A stretch of DNA of 17,095 nucleotides from Bacillota bacterium (GTDB taxonomy: Bacteria > Bacillota > Clostridia > Acetivibrionales > DTU013): positions 1-17,095 of the forward strand of contig JAEZJL010000320.1 in the NCBI GenBank assembly GCA_023415815.1, given 5' to 3'. Below, in pieces: positions 1-6,302 of this stretch (within the stretch, counting starts at the first letter, position 1; each line of letters begins with the position of its first letter). The notes below the pieces were generated by a model that worked only from the letters and a program-made list of their open reading frames with translations, was not told the DNA's origin and ran no database searches. A program made the translations under genes and the position numbers.

Positions 1-2
1 AA

Positions 3-437
3 ACAGGGAGCAAGCTGAGGACCGACACCATATTCGACATAGCGAGGATCGTCCAGAGGCATCCGGGCATAGATTTTCATATCTTCCTTGCCAGCGCCCA
101 GCACAACCAGGCCTTCTGCTCGCTGGCAAGGGAGCTGCCCAACCTGTACCTGAGCGGATATTGGTGGCACAGCTTTTTCCCGGGCTTTATAGCGAGGACG
201 ATTGAAGAAAGGCTCGATATGCTCCCGCTTAAAAAGCAGATAGGCTTCTTTTCCGATGCGTACTGCCTGGATTGGTCGTATGCGAAATCAATCATCGTCC
301 GCAAACAGCTGGCGGAGGTACTGGAAAGGAAGGTCGCCATGGGGCAGTACACCTTCGAGGATGCCCTGGCGATCGCCAGGATACTGCTGTATGAAACTAC
401 CGAGGAGAATCTTGGCATGCTGCGCAGAGATAAATAA
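3..437 (+). CDS. uronate isomerase-like amidohydrolase, C-terminal part
   Basis: An open frame runs in from the left edge without a start and ends at TAA 435-437, so only the last 144 or so codons are present. The visible protein has a Trp-rich turn (GYWWHSFFPG, about residues 52-61 of the fragment), then a segment with FFSDAYCLDWSYAK and a helical C-terminus. This order, a WW motif followed by a conserved Ser-Asp segment and a helical tail, recalls the end of the metal-dependent uronate isomerase branch of the amidohydrolase superfamily. The family assignment is by recalled pattern only and the metal-binding N-terminal half lies outside the window. The next gene begins 34 bases later on the same strand and an RpiB-like isomerase follows, which fits a sugar-acid catabolic operon. 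Another amidohydrolase-type enzyme is possible. Confidence 0.6.
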   Translation, partial: TGSKLRTDTIFDIARIVQRHPGIDFHIFLASAQHNQAFCSLARELPNLYLSGYWWHSFFPGFIARTIEERLDMLPLKKQIGFFSDAYCLDWSYAKSIIVRKQLAEVLERKVAMGQYTFEDALAIARILLYETTEENLGMLRRDK

Positions 438-471
438 GTATTTAATATTAAAGAAAGGAAGGGGCAGGATT

Positions 472-945
472 ATGGAATTGAATGAAGTTATTTTATCCCG
501 CCGGGCTATTCGAAAATACAGGACGGATCCCATCCCGGAAGAAAAGCTCCAGGTACTGTACAGGGCTCTGCAGGCTGCGCCGACGGCAAACAACAGCCAG
601 CCCTTCGGATTCATTTTTGTAAAGGATGCGGAAAAACGCCGCCAGATATGTGCTCAGGCCTGCCATCAGGATTTTATAGCACAGGCTCCGGTGTTGGTGG
701 TAGCCGTATGCAGCAACGGCGCCGCTTTTGACGCGGCGATCGCTATGGACCACATGTCTCTCGCCGCCACTGCCGAAGGTCTGGGGACCTGCTGGGTCGG
801 ATGGTACGAGAAGGATGCTGTGAAAAAGCTGCTTGGCATCCCCCATGGGAAGGATATAGCCATACTGATGCCTGTCGGCTATCCGGACGAAGCCCCTGCA
901 CCAAGGCCAAGGAAGCCTATTGAAGAGCTTATAACCGTACTGTGA
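472..945 (+). CDS. nitroreductase family protein
   Basis: This 157-residue protein is an FMN-dependent nitroreductase-fold oxidoreductase, a family that reduces nitro compounds, quinones or flavins with NAD(P)H. The N-terminal SRRAIRKYR motif (residues 8-16) is the usual FMN-phosphate-binding Arg cluster. APTANNSQPF (about 42-51) and GLGTCWVGWY (about 102-111) are the other family signatures, and the tail ends with the typical PVGYPDEAP...RPRK pattern. It is at the short end of the family. The ATG at 472 is chosen because GGAAGGGG lies just upstream and the family normally starts a few residues before SRR. A longer frame open to 256 only overlaps the previous gene. The gene probably shares a transcript with its upstream neighbour. 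The physiological substrate cannot be inferred. Confidence 0.88.
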   Translation: MELNEVILSRRAIRKYRTDPIPEEKLQVLYRALQAAPTANNSQPFGFIFVKDAEKRRQICAQACHQDFIAQAPVLVVAVCSNGAAFDAAIAMDHMSLAATAEGLGTCWVGWYEKDAVKKLLGIPHGKDIAILMPVGYPDEAPAPRPRKPIEELITVL

Positions 946-948
946 CAG

Positions 949-976
949 TAAAGCTTCATAAATTAACGAAGCTTTA
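949..976 (+). terminator. hairpin between nitroreductase and isomerase genes
   Basis: A perfect 9-base inverted repeat (TAAAGCTTC at 949-957 and GAAGCTTTA at 968-976) with a 10-base loop lies just after the nitroreductase stop. It is AT-rich and has no T run behind it, so it is a weak terminator at best. An mRNA-processing or stabilising hairpin inside the operon is equally possible. Confidence 0.35.
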
Positions 977-1026
977 TAAGGAGCCTGTTTCGGGCAGATG
1001 AATAATAAACGAAAAGAGGCGGTATC

Positions 1027-1659
1027 GTGAAAATAGCAATTGTTACCGAGAGCAGCACGGTCGATAGGAACAGGGATGTAGAGGAGGCTCTGAAGGGCTT
1101 CGGACATGAGATTATCAACATAGGGATGAAGAAGGCGGAGGGCGAGCCGTCCCTGTCCTACATTGAAACCTCCCTTATTGCCGCCGTATTGCTGGAGCTG
1201 AAGGCGGTCGACTTTGTTGTCGGCGGGTGCGGCACGGGACAGGGCTTTTTCAATGCCGTCCTGCAATACCCCGGGATTTCCTGCGGCCTGATACAGGACC
1301 CCACCGACGCCTGGCTTTTTGCACGGATCAACGGCGGCAATTGCATCTCCCTGGCCCTCAACAAAGGATACGGATGGGCGGGGGACGTGAACCTGAGGTT
1401 CATATTTGAGAAGCTTTTCAGCGTTGAGTTCGGGTCGGGATATCCCGAGCACAGGAAGGAAATACAAAAGAAGGCGAGACAGAAGCTTTTCGAGTTATCA
1501 AGAACGACTCACCTTCCCTTTGCTTCCATAATTGAAATAATAGACGGCGAGGTGCTGAAAAAAGCGCTCACCTTCCCCGGAGTCCGGGAGCTCGTCCGGC
1601 AGGCCGGGGCTTCAAGCCTGAAGGAGGCTCTTGAGAAAAAATACGAAAGCATATGCTGA
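1027..1659 (+). CDS. RpiB/LacA/LacB-family isomerase, DhuI-like
   Basis: This 210-residue protein belongs to the RpiB/LacAB sugar-phosphate isomerase family. Visible landmarks are the N-terminal MKIAIVTESS strand, the FVVGGCGTGQG loop (about residues 62-72) and DPTDAWLFARINGGNCISLA (about 91-110), which matches the family's active-site Cys and substrate loop region. It is longer than a classical RpiB (about 150 residues) and carries a C-terminal helical extension. That length and the GYGWAGD segment resemble DhuI, the 4-deoxy-L-threo-5-hexosulose-uronate ketol-isomerase of bacteria that use unsaturated uronates. This specific call is from memory and is an inference, supported by the uronate-isomerase-like gene two positions upstream. 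The start is GTG at 1027, with AGAGGCGG just before it. A ribose- or galactose-6-phosphate isomerase is the alternative. Confidence 0.78.
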   Translation: MKIAIVTESSTVDRNRDVEEALKGFGHEIINIGMKKAEGEPSLSYIETSLIAAVLLELKAVDFVVGGCGTGQGFFNAVLQYPGISCGLIQDPTDAWLFARINGGNCISLALNKGYGWAGDVNLRFIFEKLFSVEFGSGYPEHRKEIQKKARQKLFELSRTTHLPFASIIEIIDGEVLKKALTFPGVRELVRQAGASSLKEALEKKYESIC

Positions 1660-1688
1660 ACGCCGGATCGGACCATAGGAGCCGGCGT
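1660..1688. terminator. inverted repeat between convergent genes
   Basis: ACGCCGG (1660-1666) and CCGGCGT (1682-1688) form a GC-rich 7-bp stem with a 15-base loop in the 40-base gap between the convergent isomerase and permease genes. No T run follows on either strand, so bidirectional termination is plausible but unproven. Confidence 0.4.
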
Positions 1689-1699
1689 CCGGCATGCCC

Positions 1700-3988
1700 T
1701 TACTCCACTGATTTGAGCGAGCTGACCATGTCTATGGCCCCGACCCTGCGTGACAGCAGAATATTGACGCCGGCGGAGAGTAAAAAGGTCCCGGCTGTGC
1801 ATATTCCAAGCGTCGCTCCGGATATATCGGTGACAAAGTCGCTTGCTTCGGACATGGTCCGCAGCATGAATTCAATGAAGCCGTAGCCTGCGGGCAGGCC
1901 TATGGCAATACCCAGGATGGTGAGCCAGATATTCTGCTTCTGGAGAAGCGACCTGATCCTTTTCCCCGAAAAGCCCAGGACTCTCAGGGTCGCAAGCTCT
2001 CTTGAGCGCTCTGTGAAGGACAGAGCTCCGAGATTGTGCAGGACCACCGCACCCAGAATTATGGCCGCAAGTATCAGGATGGCGACGATCATTTGCATGC
2101 TGTCGAGAATGGAATCGAAGCTGTGAATCAATTGGTCCTTATCCTGGACTCCTTTCACTCCCGGACGGCCTTCGGCCCCGCGGGCGGGGGCAGAGGCCAG
2201 CAGGGAGGTCGGCTCCATGGCCTTTCCGTTTTTTTCGTACGCGGCTTCCGACATGACGATCCCCTGACCCATGGGAGTGCGGTATATCATGGCTACCGTG
2301 GACTCCCGCCATGTCCTTTCCCCATATATGCGCCATTGTATCTCCGCTCCGGTCTTTGCACCCAGCAGCTCTGACATTTTATAGGACAGGGCAGCGCCGT
2401 TTTCCGGCAGCCGGAGCGCATTACCCTCAATATCCGGTGGGTTATATCCGCTTCCCGGCCCTGCGACGGTCAGAAAGCCGCTCTTCGTGACGCCTTCATA
2501 CCTCAGCTCTATACCCGCCTCCTGCACAGGCTGGCCGGGATAGGCCTTCAGCAGTGCGTCGAGGTTTTCCCGGGCAATTCCTTCTTCGAGGTTGATTTTA
2601 CTTTCATAGGTGTTTATTTTCCCATAAAGCAGGCCGGTCACCGAGCCTATCGTGTCGCGGATACCCAGTCCGCACAGGAGGAGCGCCATGCATCCGGTAA
2701 CGCCGACCACCGCCATAAGGGAGCGGATCTTGCTGCGAATTATATCGCGCAGATTCCACTGTGCGGCAAAGCCGAGCCTGAGCCAGAGAGCGCTCTTCTC
2801 CAGCCTTGTGTGCCTGCTTGCCTTCGGAGCGCGGGGACGCAGGGTGGCCGCCGGGACATCGCTCAGCTCCCTCCGGCATGCAAAGTAGCCGGACGCGCCG
2901 CAGCAAAGCACCGCAAGGCCGACCGCCGCGATGTCCGCCGGGGAGACGGCGGCATACCAGGCCGGGAGGGTGTAGATGCTTTTCTGCATGGCAAATAAAA
3001 CCGGCGGGACAATCACCGGACCGGCGGCCAGGCCTATAAGGCCTCCGATCAGCCCGATCCAGATCCCATACGACACATAGTGGAACAGTATTTTTCCCTT
3101 TGAAAAGCCCAGAGCCTTCAGGGTTCCTATCTGCGTCCTTTGCCCGCTTGTCATCCTTGTCATGGTGGTCAGCATCGTCAAAGCCGCAATGAGGAAGAAC
3201 ACGATGGGGAACACGCCTCCCAGGGCCTTATTCTGCTCTATTTCCGTATTGAATATCTCAACGCTCGGATGATTTTCCCTCGTCAGGATCATACCGTAGC
3301 TTCCCGACAGCGCTTCCTCAAGAAGGGGCTGTACCGCCGGAGCTTCCGGGCTCCCATTTGTTTTTATCAGGAGCTGGTTGTACGGGAGAGCGGAGCCTGC
3401 ATCCGAAAGGACTTTCCGTGGTATATAGACGAAGCCGAAGCTTTCCGCATCCGGCATCAATTCCGAATCGTCCTTTACGTTATGCACGTATTCCGGATGC
3501 AGAATGAGGCCTTTTATGGTTTTGGTGATACTCATCCCCATTGCCCTGACCGTTATTTTATCTCCGGGCCTCAGATCATGGGCTTTTGCAAAGGAGCTGT
3601 CAAGCCAAAGACCGTCGGCAGCGGGGTCGAATCCCGGACCTTCCGCGGCATAGGGGCGCGAGATCGCGTTCCCGTCAACGATATTGATCCTCAGGACCGG
3701 GTCTCCTTCCAGAAGGGCGGTCCCGTCGAGTACCAGGCGGCGCTGTACCTCAGAGACGCCGGGAACAGCTTTTGCCTTGCTTTCGTCTTCAGCGGTAAAA
3801 TTACTGCCCATGATCCACAAATCCGCCAGATTTGTGGCCTTGTAATACCTGTTGACCTCCGTCTGCATCCCGTACCACTCGGAGTTGATGCCTGCATAGA
3901 CGAGCACGCCCAGTATCGCCATCAGAAAAATCGATATGAACTGAGTCATATTGAGCTTCATATCTCTCAGCATTTTACGGAAAAGCAT
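1700..3988 (-). CDS. ABC transporter permease with two FtsX domains
   Basis: This 762-residue inner-membrane protein is the permease partner of the ATPase encoded immediately upstream. It has one N-terminal membrane helix (about residues 14-34), a large extracytoplasmic MacB-like domain (about 35-255), a three-helix FtsX domain (about 260-365) with the coupling-helix pattern RTQIGTLKALGFSKG, a second N-terminal-type helix near residue 425, a further outside domain, and a C-terminal FtsX domain with the matching SRELATLRVLGFSGKR motif. The duplicated layout is typical of Firmicutes permeases for peptides, antibiotics or lipids (MacB/LolE/BceB-like superfamily). Its ATG overlaps the ATPase stop by one base (TAATG), and GGAGGAGGTGAG sits upstream, which points to translational coupling. 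The substrate is unknown. An efflux pump controlled by the adjacent TetR protein is the simplest inference. Confidence 0.92.
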   Translation of the reverse strand: MLFRKMLRDMKLNMTQFISIFLMAILGVLVYAGINSEWYGMQTEVNRYYKATNLADLWIMGSNFTAEDESKAKAVPGVSEVQRRLVLDGTALLEGDPVLRINIVDGNAISRPYAAEGPGFDPAADGLWLDSSFAKAHDLRPGDKITVRAMGMSITKTIKGLILHPEYVHNVKDDSELMPDAESFGFVYIPRKVLSDAGSALPYNQLLIKTNGSPEAPAVQPLLEEALSGSYGMILTRENHPSVEIFNTEIEQNKALGGVFPIVFFLIAALTMLTTMTRMTSGQRTQIGTLKALGFSKGKILFHYVSYGIWIGLIGGLIGLAAGPVIVPPVLFAMQKSIYTLPAWYAAVSPADIAAVGLAVLCCGASGYFACRRELSDVPAATLRPRAPKASRHTRLEKSALWLRLGFAAQWNLRDIIRSKIRSLMAVVGVTGCMALLLCGLGIRDTIGSVTGLLYGKINTYESKINLEEGIARENLDALLKAYPGQPVQEAGIELRYEGVTKSGFLTVAGPGSGYNPPDIEGNALRLPENGAALSYKMSELLGAKTGAEIQWRIYGERTWRESTVAMIYRTPMGQGIVMSEAAYEKNGKAMEPTSLLASAPARGAEGRPGVKGVQDKDQLIHSFDSILDSMQMIVAILILAAIILGAVVLHNLGALSFTERSRELATLRVLGFSGKRIRSLLQKQNIWLTILGIAIGLPAGYGFIEFMLRTMSEASDFVTDISGATLGICTAGTFLLSAGVNILLSRRVGAIDMVSSLKSVE

Positions 3989-4689
3989 TACCAGCTCACC
4001 TCCTCCACCGCGGCAGGGGAGACGTTGACAAGCTGCTCAAGGACTCTGCCGTTCCTGAGCTTTATTACCCTGTCGGCTGCGGGCGCCAGCGTGGAGTTGT
4101 GAGTCACGATTATGACCGTATGCCCCTTTTCCCTGCTCATTCTTTGCAGCAGGGACAGAATGACCGTCCCCGTTTCGCTGTCCAGGGCGCCCGTCGGTTC
4201 GTCGCAGAGCAGGAGCTTGGGATTCTTGCTGATGGCCCTGGCGATTGAAACCCGCTGCTGCTCGCCTCCCGACAGCTGAGCCGGGAACTGGTTCAAATGG
4301 TCGCCCAGCCCTACCGACTCCAGGGTAGCCTTTGCATCCAGGGGATTTTTTGCAATTTCCTTTGTAAGGGCTACGTTTTCATATACGGTAAGGGTAGGAA
4401 TCAGGTTGTAGAACTGGAAGACAAAGCCTACGGAATCGCAGCGGTAAGCGGTCAAAGCGCTGTCGCCGTATTTTGTTATATCCTGCCCGTCGATGAAAAT
4501 AGACCCGCCCGTCGCCCGGTCCATTCCGCCCAGCAGGTTGAGGACCGTGCTTTTGCCCGCTCCGCTCGGACCGAGGACGACCACGAATTCACCCTGCTCA
4601 ATCGCAAAGCGTATATTGTCGGCAGCCCGCAGTTTATGCTCGCCCGAGCCGTATTCCTTTGTGACGTCAACAAATTCTATAAATGCCAT
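3988..4689 (-). CDS. ABC transporter ATP-binding protein (MacB/LolD type)
   Basis: This is a complete 233-residue ABC ATPase. It has Walker A GPSGAGKST (residues 40-48), a Q-loop glutamine near residue 92 (VFQFYNLIPTLT), signature LSGGEQQR (139-146), Walker B LLLCDEP (159-165) and H-loop His197. All catalytic residues are intact, in contrast to the degenerate ABC-like protein encoded at 12641-13639. The GMDRATGG and FQFYNLIPTLTVYENV patterns are typical of the MacB/LolD/SalX class, which pairs with FtsX-type permeases. It starts 17 bases after the TetR gene with an AGGGGG ribosome binding site and overlaps the permease gene by one base. The three therefore form one operon read leftward. Confidence 0.95.
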   Translation of the reverse strand: MAFIEFVDVTKEYGSGEHKLRAADNIRFAIEQGEFVVVLGPSGAGKSTVLNLLGGMDRATGGSIFIDGQDITKYGDSALTAYRCDSVGFVFQFYNLIPTLTVYENVALTKEIAKNPLDAKATLESVGLGDHLNQFPAQLSGGEQQRVSIARAISKNPKLLLCDEPTGALDSETGTVILSLLQRMSREKGHTVIIVTHNSTLAPAADRVIKLRNGRVLEQLVNVSPAAVEEVSW

Positions 4690-4706
4690 TGGCGCTTGCC
4701 CCCTCG

Positions 4707-5318
4707 TCAGATCCGCATCAATGTCTCCTGAGAAATACCCAGTATCCTGGAAACAAGAGCGAGGATCTCGTTTATTTTTAAATAATTGCTGTTATGGATG
4801 CTTTCGCTGTTTCCGTGTATCAGGCCGTAAATCCCGAAAATCAGGAACGTAGCCGTAAACCCGGTGTTTTCTATACTTGTGACGCCCTGCTCGTTGAATT
4901 CGTCCAGCATGCCGGTCAGCGGTTCAACCAGCATTTGCGCCACATGCAGCGAGAGTCTGCGGTCCATGTCGATATGCTCCGCCCTGTGGAGATCGTCCAT
5001 AAGGGCGTGCTCGGACGCTGCAAACATGTCGCTCATGGTTTTCAGGACGGCCTCTATCCGCCCGACCAGGGGAATGGAGGCATCGAGGATCGTAGTCTGA
5101 AGCTTTGCCGTAAATTCGTCGGTGTATTGCTCCAGGGCGGCGCGGTAAACCTCCTCCTTGGATTTGAAATAGTAGTAAAAAAGCCCCTGGGCTACGCCAA
5201 GCTTCGATACGATATCGCCGACCGAAGTGTTTTCGTATCCGTTCTTCATAAATAATTCCAGGGCCGTATCCAGCAGCTCTTTCCTTCTCTCGTGAGGGGA
5301 TTTTGAAATACGGGTCAT
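4707..5318 (-). CDS. TetR/AcrR-family transcriptional regulator
   Basis: This 203-residue protein has the TetR-type N-terminal helix-turn-helix (about residues 10-55; TSVGDIVSKLGVAQGLFYYYFKSKEE is split here as TSVGDIVSKLG and GLFYYYFKSKEE), with the diagnostic YYYF-K-KEE end of the recognition helix. The remaining about 145 residues form the helical ligand and dimerisation domain, which is not conserved enough to predict a ligand. It is the first gene of the operon that encodes the ABC ATPase and permease. The start at 5318 has AAAGGA nine to twelve bases upstream on the minus strand. Two palindromes in its own promoter region (5349-5368 and 5385-5401) make autorepression and control of the transporter likely. 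Confidence 0.93.
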   Translation of the reverse strand: MTRISKSPHERRKELLDTALELFMKNGYENTSVGDIVSKLGVAQGLFYYYFKSKEEVYRAALEQYTDEFTAKLQTTILDASIPLVGRIEAVLKTMSDMFAASEHALMDDLHRAEHIDMDRRLSLHVAQMLVEPLTGMLDEFNEQGVTSIENTGFTATFLIFGIYGLIHGNSESIHNSNYLKINEILALVSRILGISQETLMRI

Positions 5319-5348
5319 ATGAATAAGTCCTTTCTAGACCAAACTTTT

Positions 5349-5368
5349 GTGTTAGAGTACCCTAACAC
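5349..5368. promoter_or_regulatory. palindrome GTGTTAG-N6-CTAACAC at the tetR transcription start
   Basis: A 20-base palindrome with nine of ten base pairs matching spans the predicted start of the tetR transcript. Its core, TGTTAG-N6-CTAACA (5350-5367), has the same half-sites and spacing as a second palindrome in the feo promoter (5689-5706). It differs in sequence from the TGACTGA palindrome nearby, so it may bind a different protein, possibly an iron- or manganese-responsive DtxR/MntR-type regulator. Confidence 0.55.
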
Positions 5369-5372
5369 AGTC

Positions 5373-5402
5373 AGCATATCACACTGACTGAGAATCAGTC
5401 AA
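5373..5402 (-). promoter_or_regulatory. promoter of the tetR-ABC operon
   Basis: Read on the minus strand, TTGACT (5402-5397) and TATGCT (5378-5373) are separated by 18 bases, giving a sigma-A-like promoter. Transcription would begin near 5366, leaving a leader of about 50 bases before the tetR start. Confidence 0.6.
5385..5401. promoter_or_regulatory. operator palindrome TGACTGA-N3-TCAGTCA
   Basis: A perfect 7-3-7 palindrome lies between and partly over the -35 element of the tetR promoter. TGACTGA/TCAGTCA half-sites in this position are typical of autoregulatory TetR-family operators in Firmicutes. Binding here would block RNA polymerase. Confidence 0.65.
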
Positions 5403-5660
5403 TAATATTATATAATTTTATTTGCATTCTACCGCGGTTGTGACGTTTTTCACTTAGGGACGGCGGAAATTACTTTTTGAAAGCCCGGTAAAATAGCTTT
5501 TATCAAATGTTAAATTATCTGGTACAATAGGTGGTTATATCAATAATGAAGCTTGAGCAGTTTCCCGGTTCAATCCGGTTACTTTCTTCAATATCAGCTC
5601 AGGTGGTACAGGGCTCGATATCCGGGTCATAAACCAATGCAAAAAAAGTTTGATTATATA
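5403..5660. other. intergenic region between divergent tetR and feo promoters
   Basis: No convincing gene is seen in the roughly 260 bases between the tetR promoter and the main feo promoter. A possible second rightward promoter is TTATCA (5500-5505), 17 bases, then TACAAT (5523-5528) preceded by TG one base away (extended -10). If active, it would give feo a leader of about 225 bases that can fold through CCCGG (near 5570) with CCGGG (near 5621). No known riboswitch is recognised in it. Confidence 0.3.
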
Positions 5661-5689
5661 TTGACAATGCAAAATGTTACTGGTAAAAT
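5661..5689 (+). promoter_or_regulatory. feo operon promoter
   Basis: A consensus -35 TTGACA (5661-5666) and a near-consensus -10 TAAAAT (5684-5689) are separated by exactly 17 bases. Transcription should begin near 5696, and two operator-like palindromes overlap or follow that point. Confidence 0.8.
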
Positions 5690-5706
5690 GTTAGTTGAGA
5701 CTAACA
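5689..5706. promoter_or_regulatory. palindrome TGTTAG-N6-CTAACA in the feo promoter
   Basis: The half-sites TGTTAG (5689-5694) and CTAACA (5701-5706), with a 6-base spacer, sit at the -10/+1 region. The spacing and half-sites equal those of the 5350-5367 site in the tetR leader. The TTAG...CTAA core is reminiscent of DtxR-family metal-regulator boxes. The binding protein is unknown. Confidence 0.5.
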
Positions 5707-5708
5707 AA

Positions 5709-5729
5709 CTGATAATGATTATCAGTATC
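5709..5729. promoter_or_regulatory. Fur box
   Basis: TGATAAT-G-ATTATCA (5710-5724) is a perfect match to the Bacillus-type 7-1-7 Fur box and extends by one further pair to 17 bases. It also matches 17 of 19 bases of the classical enterobacterial Fur box (5711-5729). It lies just downstream of the predicted feo transcription start, so iron-loaded Fur should block the operon. Confidence 0.88.
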
Positions 5730-5760
5730 AATGATACGAGTCATGCGAGGAGTGTTGAAA

Positions 5761-5976
5761 ATGCCTTTAACGATGCTGTCTCCGGGTAAGGAAGCCATAA
5801 TCAACGTCTGTAAAACAAAGGAATCCACCAAGAAATTTTTAGAAGGACTGGGTATCATCCCGGGAGCGCCCATATCGGTCATCGCTGAAATGGACGGGAA
5901 TCTTATCGTTAGTGTAAAAGGCTCAAGGCTGGCATTGAATAAGGGAGTGGCCCAGCAGCTGATGGTTCAGGCATAA
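5761..5976 (+). CDS. feoA: FeoA family protein (first copy)
   Basis: This 71-residue SH3-like FeoA protein is a small cytoplasmic partner of FeoB that is thought to modulate ferrous-iron transport. Typical features are the N-terminal MPLTMLSPGKEA strand, LEGLGIIPGAPISVI (about residues 27-41) and the C-terminal GSRLALNKGVAQQLMV strand. It is close to the normal FeoA length. The ATG at 5761 is preferred because GAGGAG (5747-5752) lies eight bases before it. An earlier ATG at 5731 would put the Fur box against the start and adds residues not seen in the family. It is the first gene of the feo operon. Confidence 0.92.
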   Translation: MPLTMLSPGKEAIINVCKTKESTKKFLEGLGIIPGAPISVIAEMDGNLIVSVKGSRLALNKGVAQQLMVQA

Positions 5977-5994
5977 GAAAAGGGGGGGAGCATT

Positions 5995-6219
5995 TTGGAG
6001 AGGACTTTAAAGCAGCTCAAACCGGGTGAAAGAGGCGTCATAAAAAAGATATCCGGTGAAGGCGCGGTAAAAAGAAGGCTGATGGATATGGGCGTTACCA
6101 AAGGCGCCGATATACTGGTACGCAAGGTGGCTCCGTTGGGGGACCCCATCGAGGTCAACATCCGCGGATATGAACTCACATTCAGGAAATCTGAGGCGGA
6201 AAATATTGTTGTCGAATAA
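5995..6219 (+). CDS. feoA: FeoA family protein (second copy)
   Basis: A second FeoA-type protein of 74 residues follows the first after 18 bases. RRLMDMGVTKGADILVRK (about residues 27-44) and DPIEVNIRGYELTFRKSEA (about 50-68) are the canonical FeoA core. The start is TTG at 5995, placed five bases after a very G-rich ribosome binding site (AGGGGGGGAG, 5981-5990). Compared with the first copy it keeps the fuller FeoA consensus (LMDMG...DP...G), so the two copies have probably specialised rather than being recent duplicates. Tandem feoA genes before feoB are common in Clostridia. Confidence 0.92.
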   Translation: MERTLKQLKPGERGVIKKISGEGAVKRRLMDMGVTKGADILVRKVAPLGDPIEVNIRGYELTFRKSEAENIVVE

Positions 6220-6224
6220 GAATT

Positions 6225-6253
6225 GCTACTAAATATAAAAAGTAGCTTTTTTT
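6225..6253 (+). terminator. weak terminator or attenuator between feoA and feoB
   Basis: GCTACT (6225-6230) and AGTAGC (6241-6246) form a 6-bp stem with a 10-base loop, followed directly by seven T residues (6247-6253). It lies six bases after the second feoA stop. Partial termination here would lower feoB transcription relative to the feoA genes. Confidence 0.6.
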
Positions 6254-6263
6254 AAGCACATAG

Positions 6264-6280
6264 TTGAGAATGGTTCTCAA
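6264..6280. promoter_or_regulatory. Fur-like palindrome before feoB
   Basis: TTGAGAA-TGG-TTCTCAA is a perfect 7-3-7 palindrome. Read as 7-1-7 (TGAGAAT-G-GTTCTCA) it matches 10 of the 14 defined half-site positions of the Fur consensus, the changes being symmetrical. It sits between the attenuator and the feoB ribosome binding site. No convincing separate promoter is visible beside it. Confidence 0.55.
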
Positions 6281-6302
6281 TAAGATGGAGAGGGGTCAAC
6301 AA

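Noticed and set aside
493..1467. Minus-strand open frame of 324 codons
   Set aside because: It is antisense to the nitroreductase and RpiB-like genes, which have clear family motifs and ribosome binding sites.
3140..4102. Plus-strand open frame of 320 codons
   Set aside because: It is antisense to the FtsX permease and ABC ATPase genes. Its product has no recognisable domain.
5590..5625. T-box-like string AGGTGGTAC upstream of feoA
   Set aside because: The conserved ACCGCG continuation is missing, there is no terminator/antiterminator pair, and the downstream gene is not an amino-acid gene.
5553..5640. tRNA-like fragments: GGTTCAATCC (T-loop-like), then AGCTCAGGTGGTA (D-arm-like), then a TCATAA stretch
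   Set aside because: The arms are in the wrong order for a tRNA, the region after the D-arm-like part cannot form a 5-bp anticodon stem, and no acceptor stem pairs. Best read as chance or a remnant.
5553..5789. Open frame of 78 codons across the feo promoter and Fur box
   Set aside because: It covers the promoter, operators and the first feoA codons in another frame, and its product resembles nothing known.
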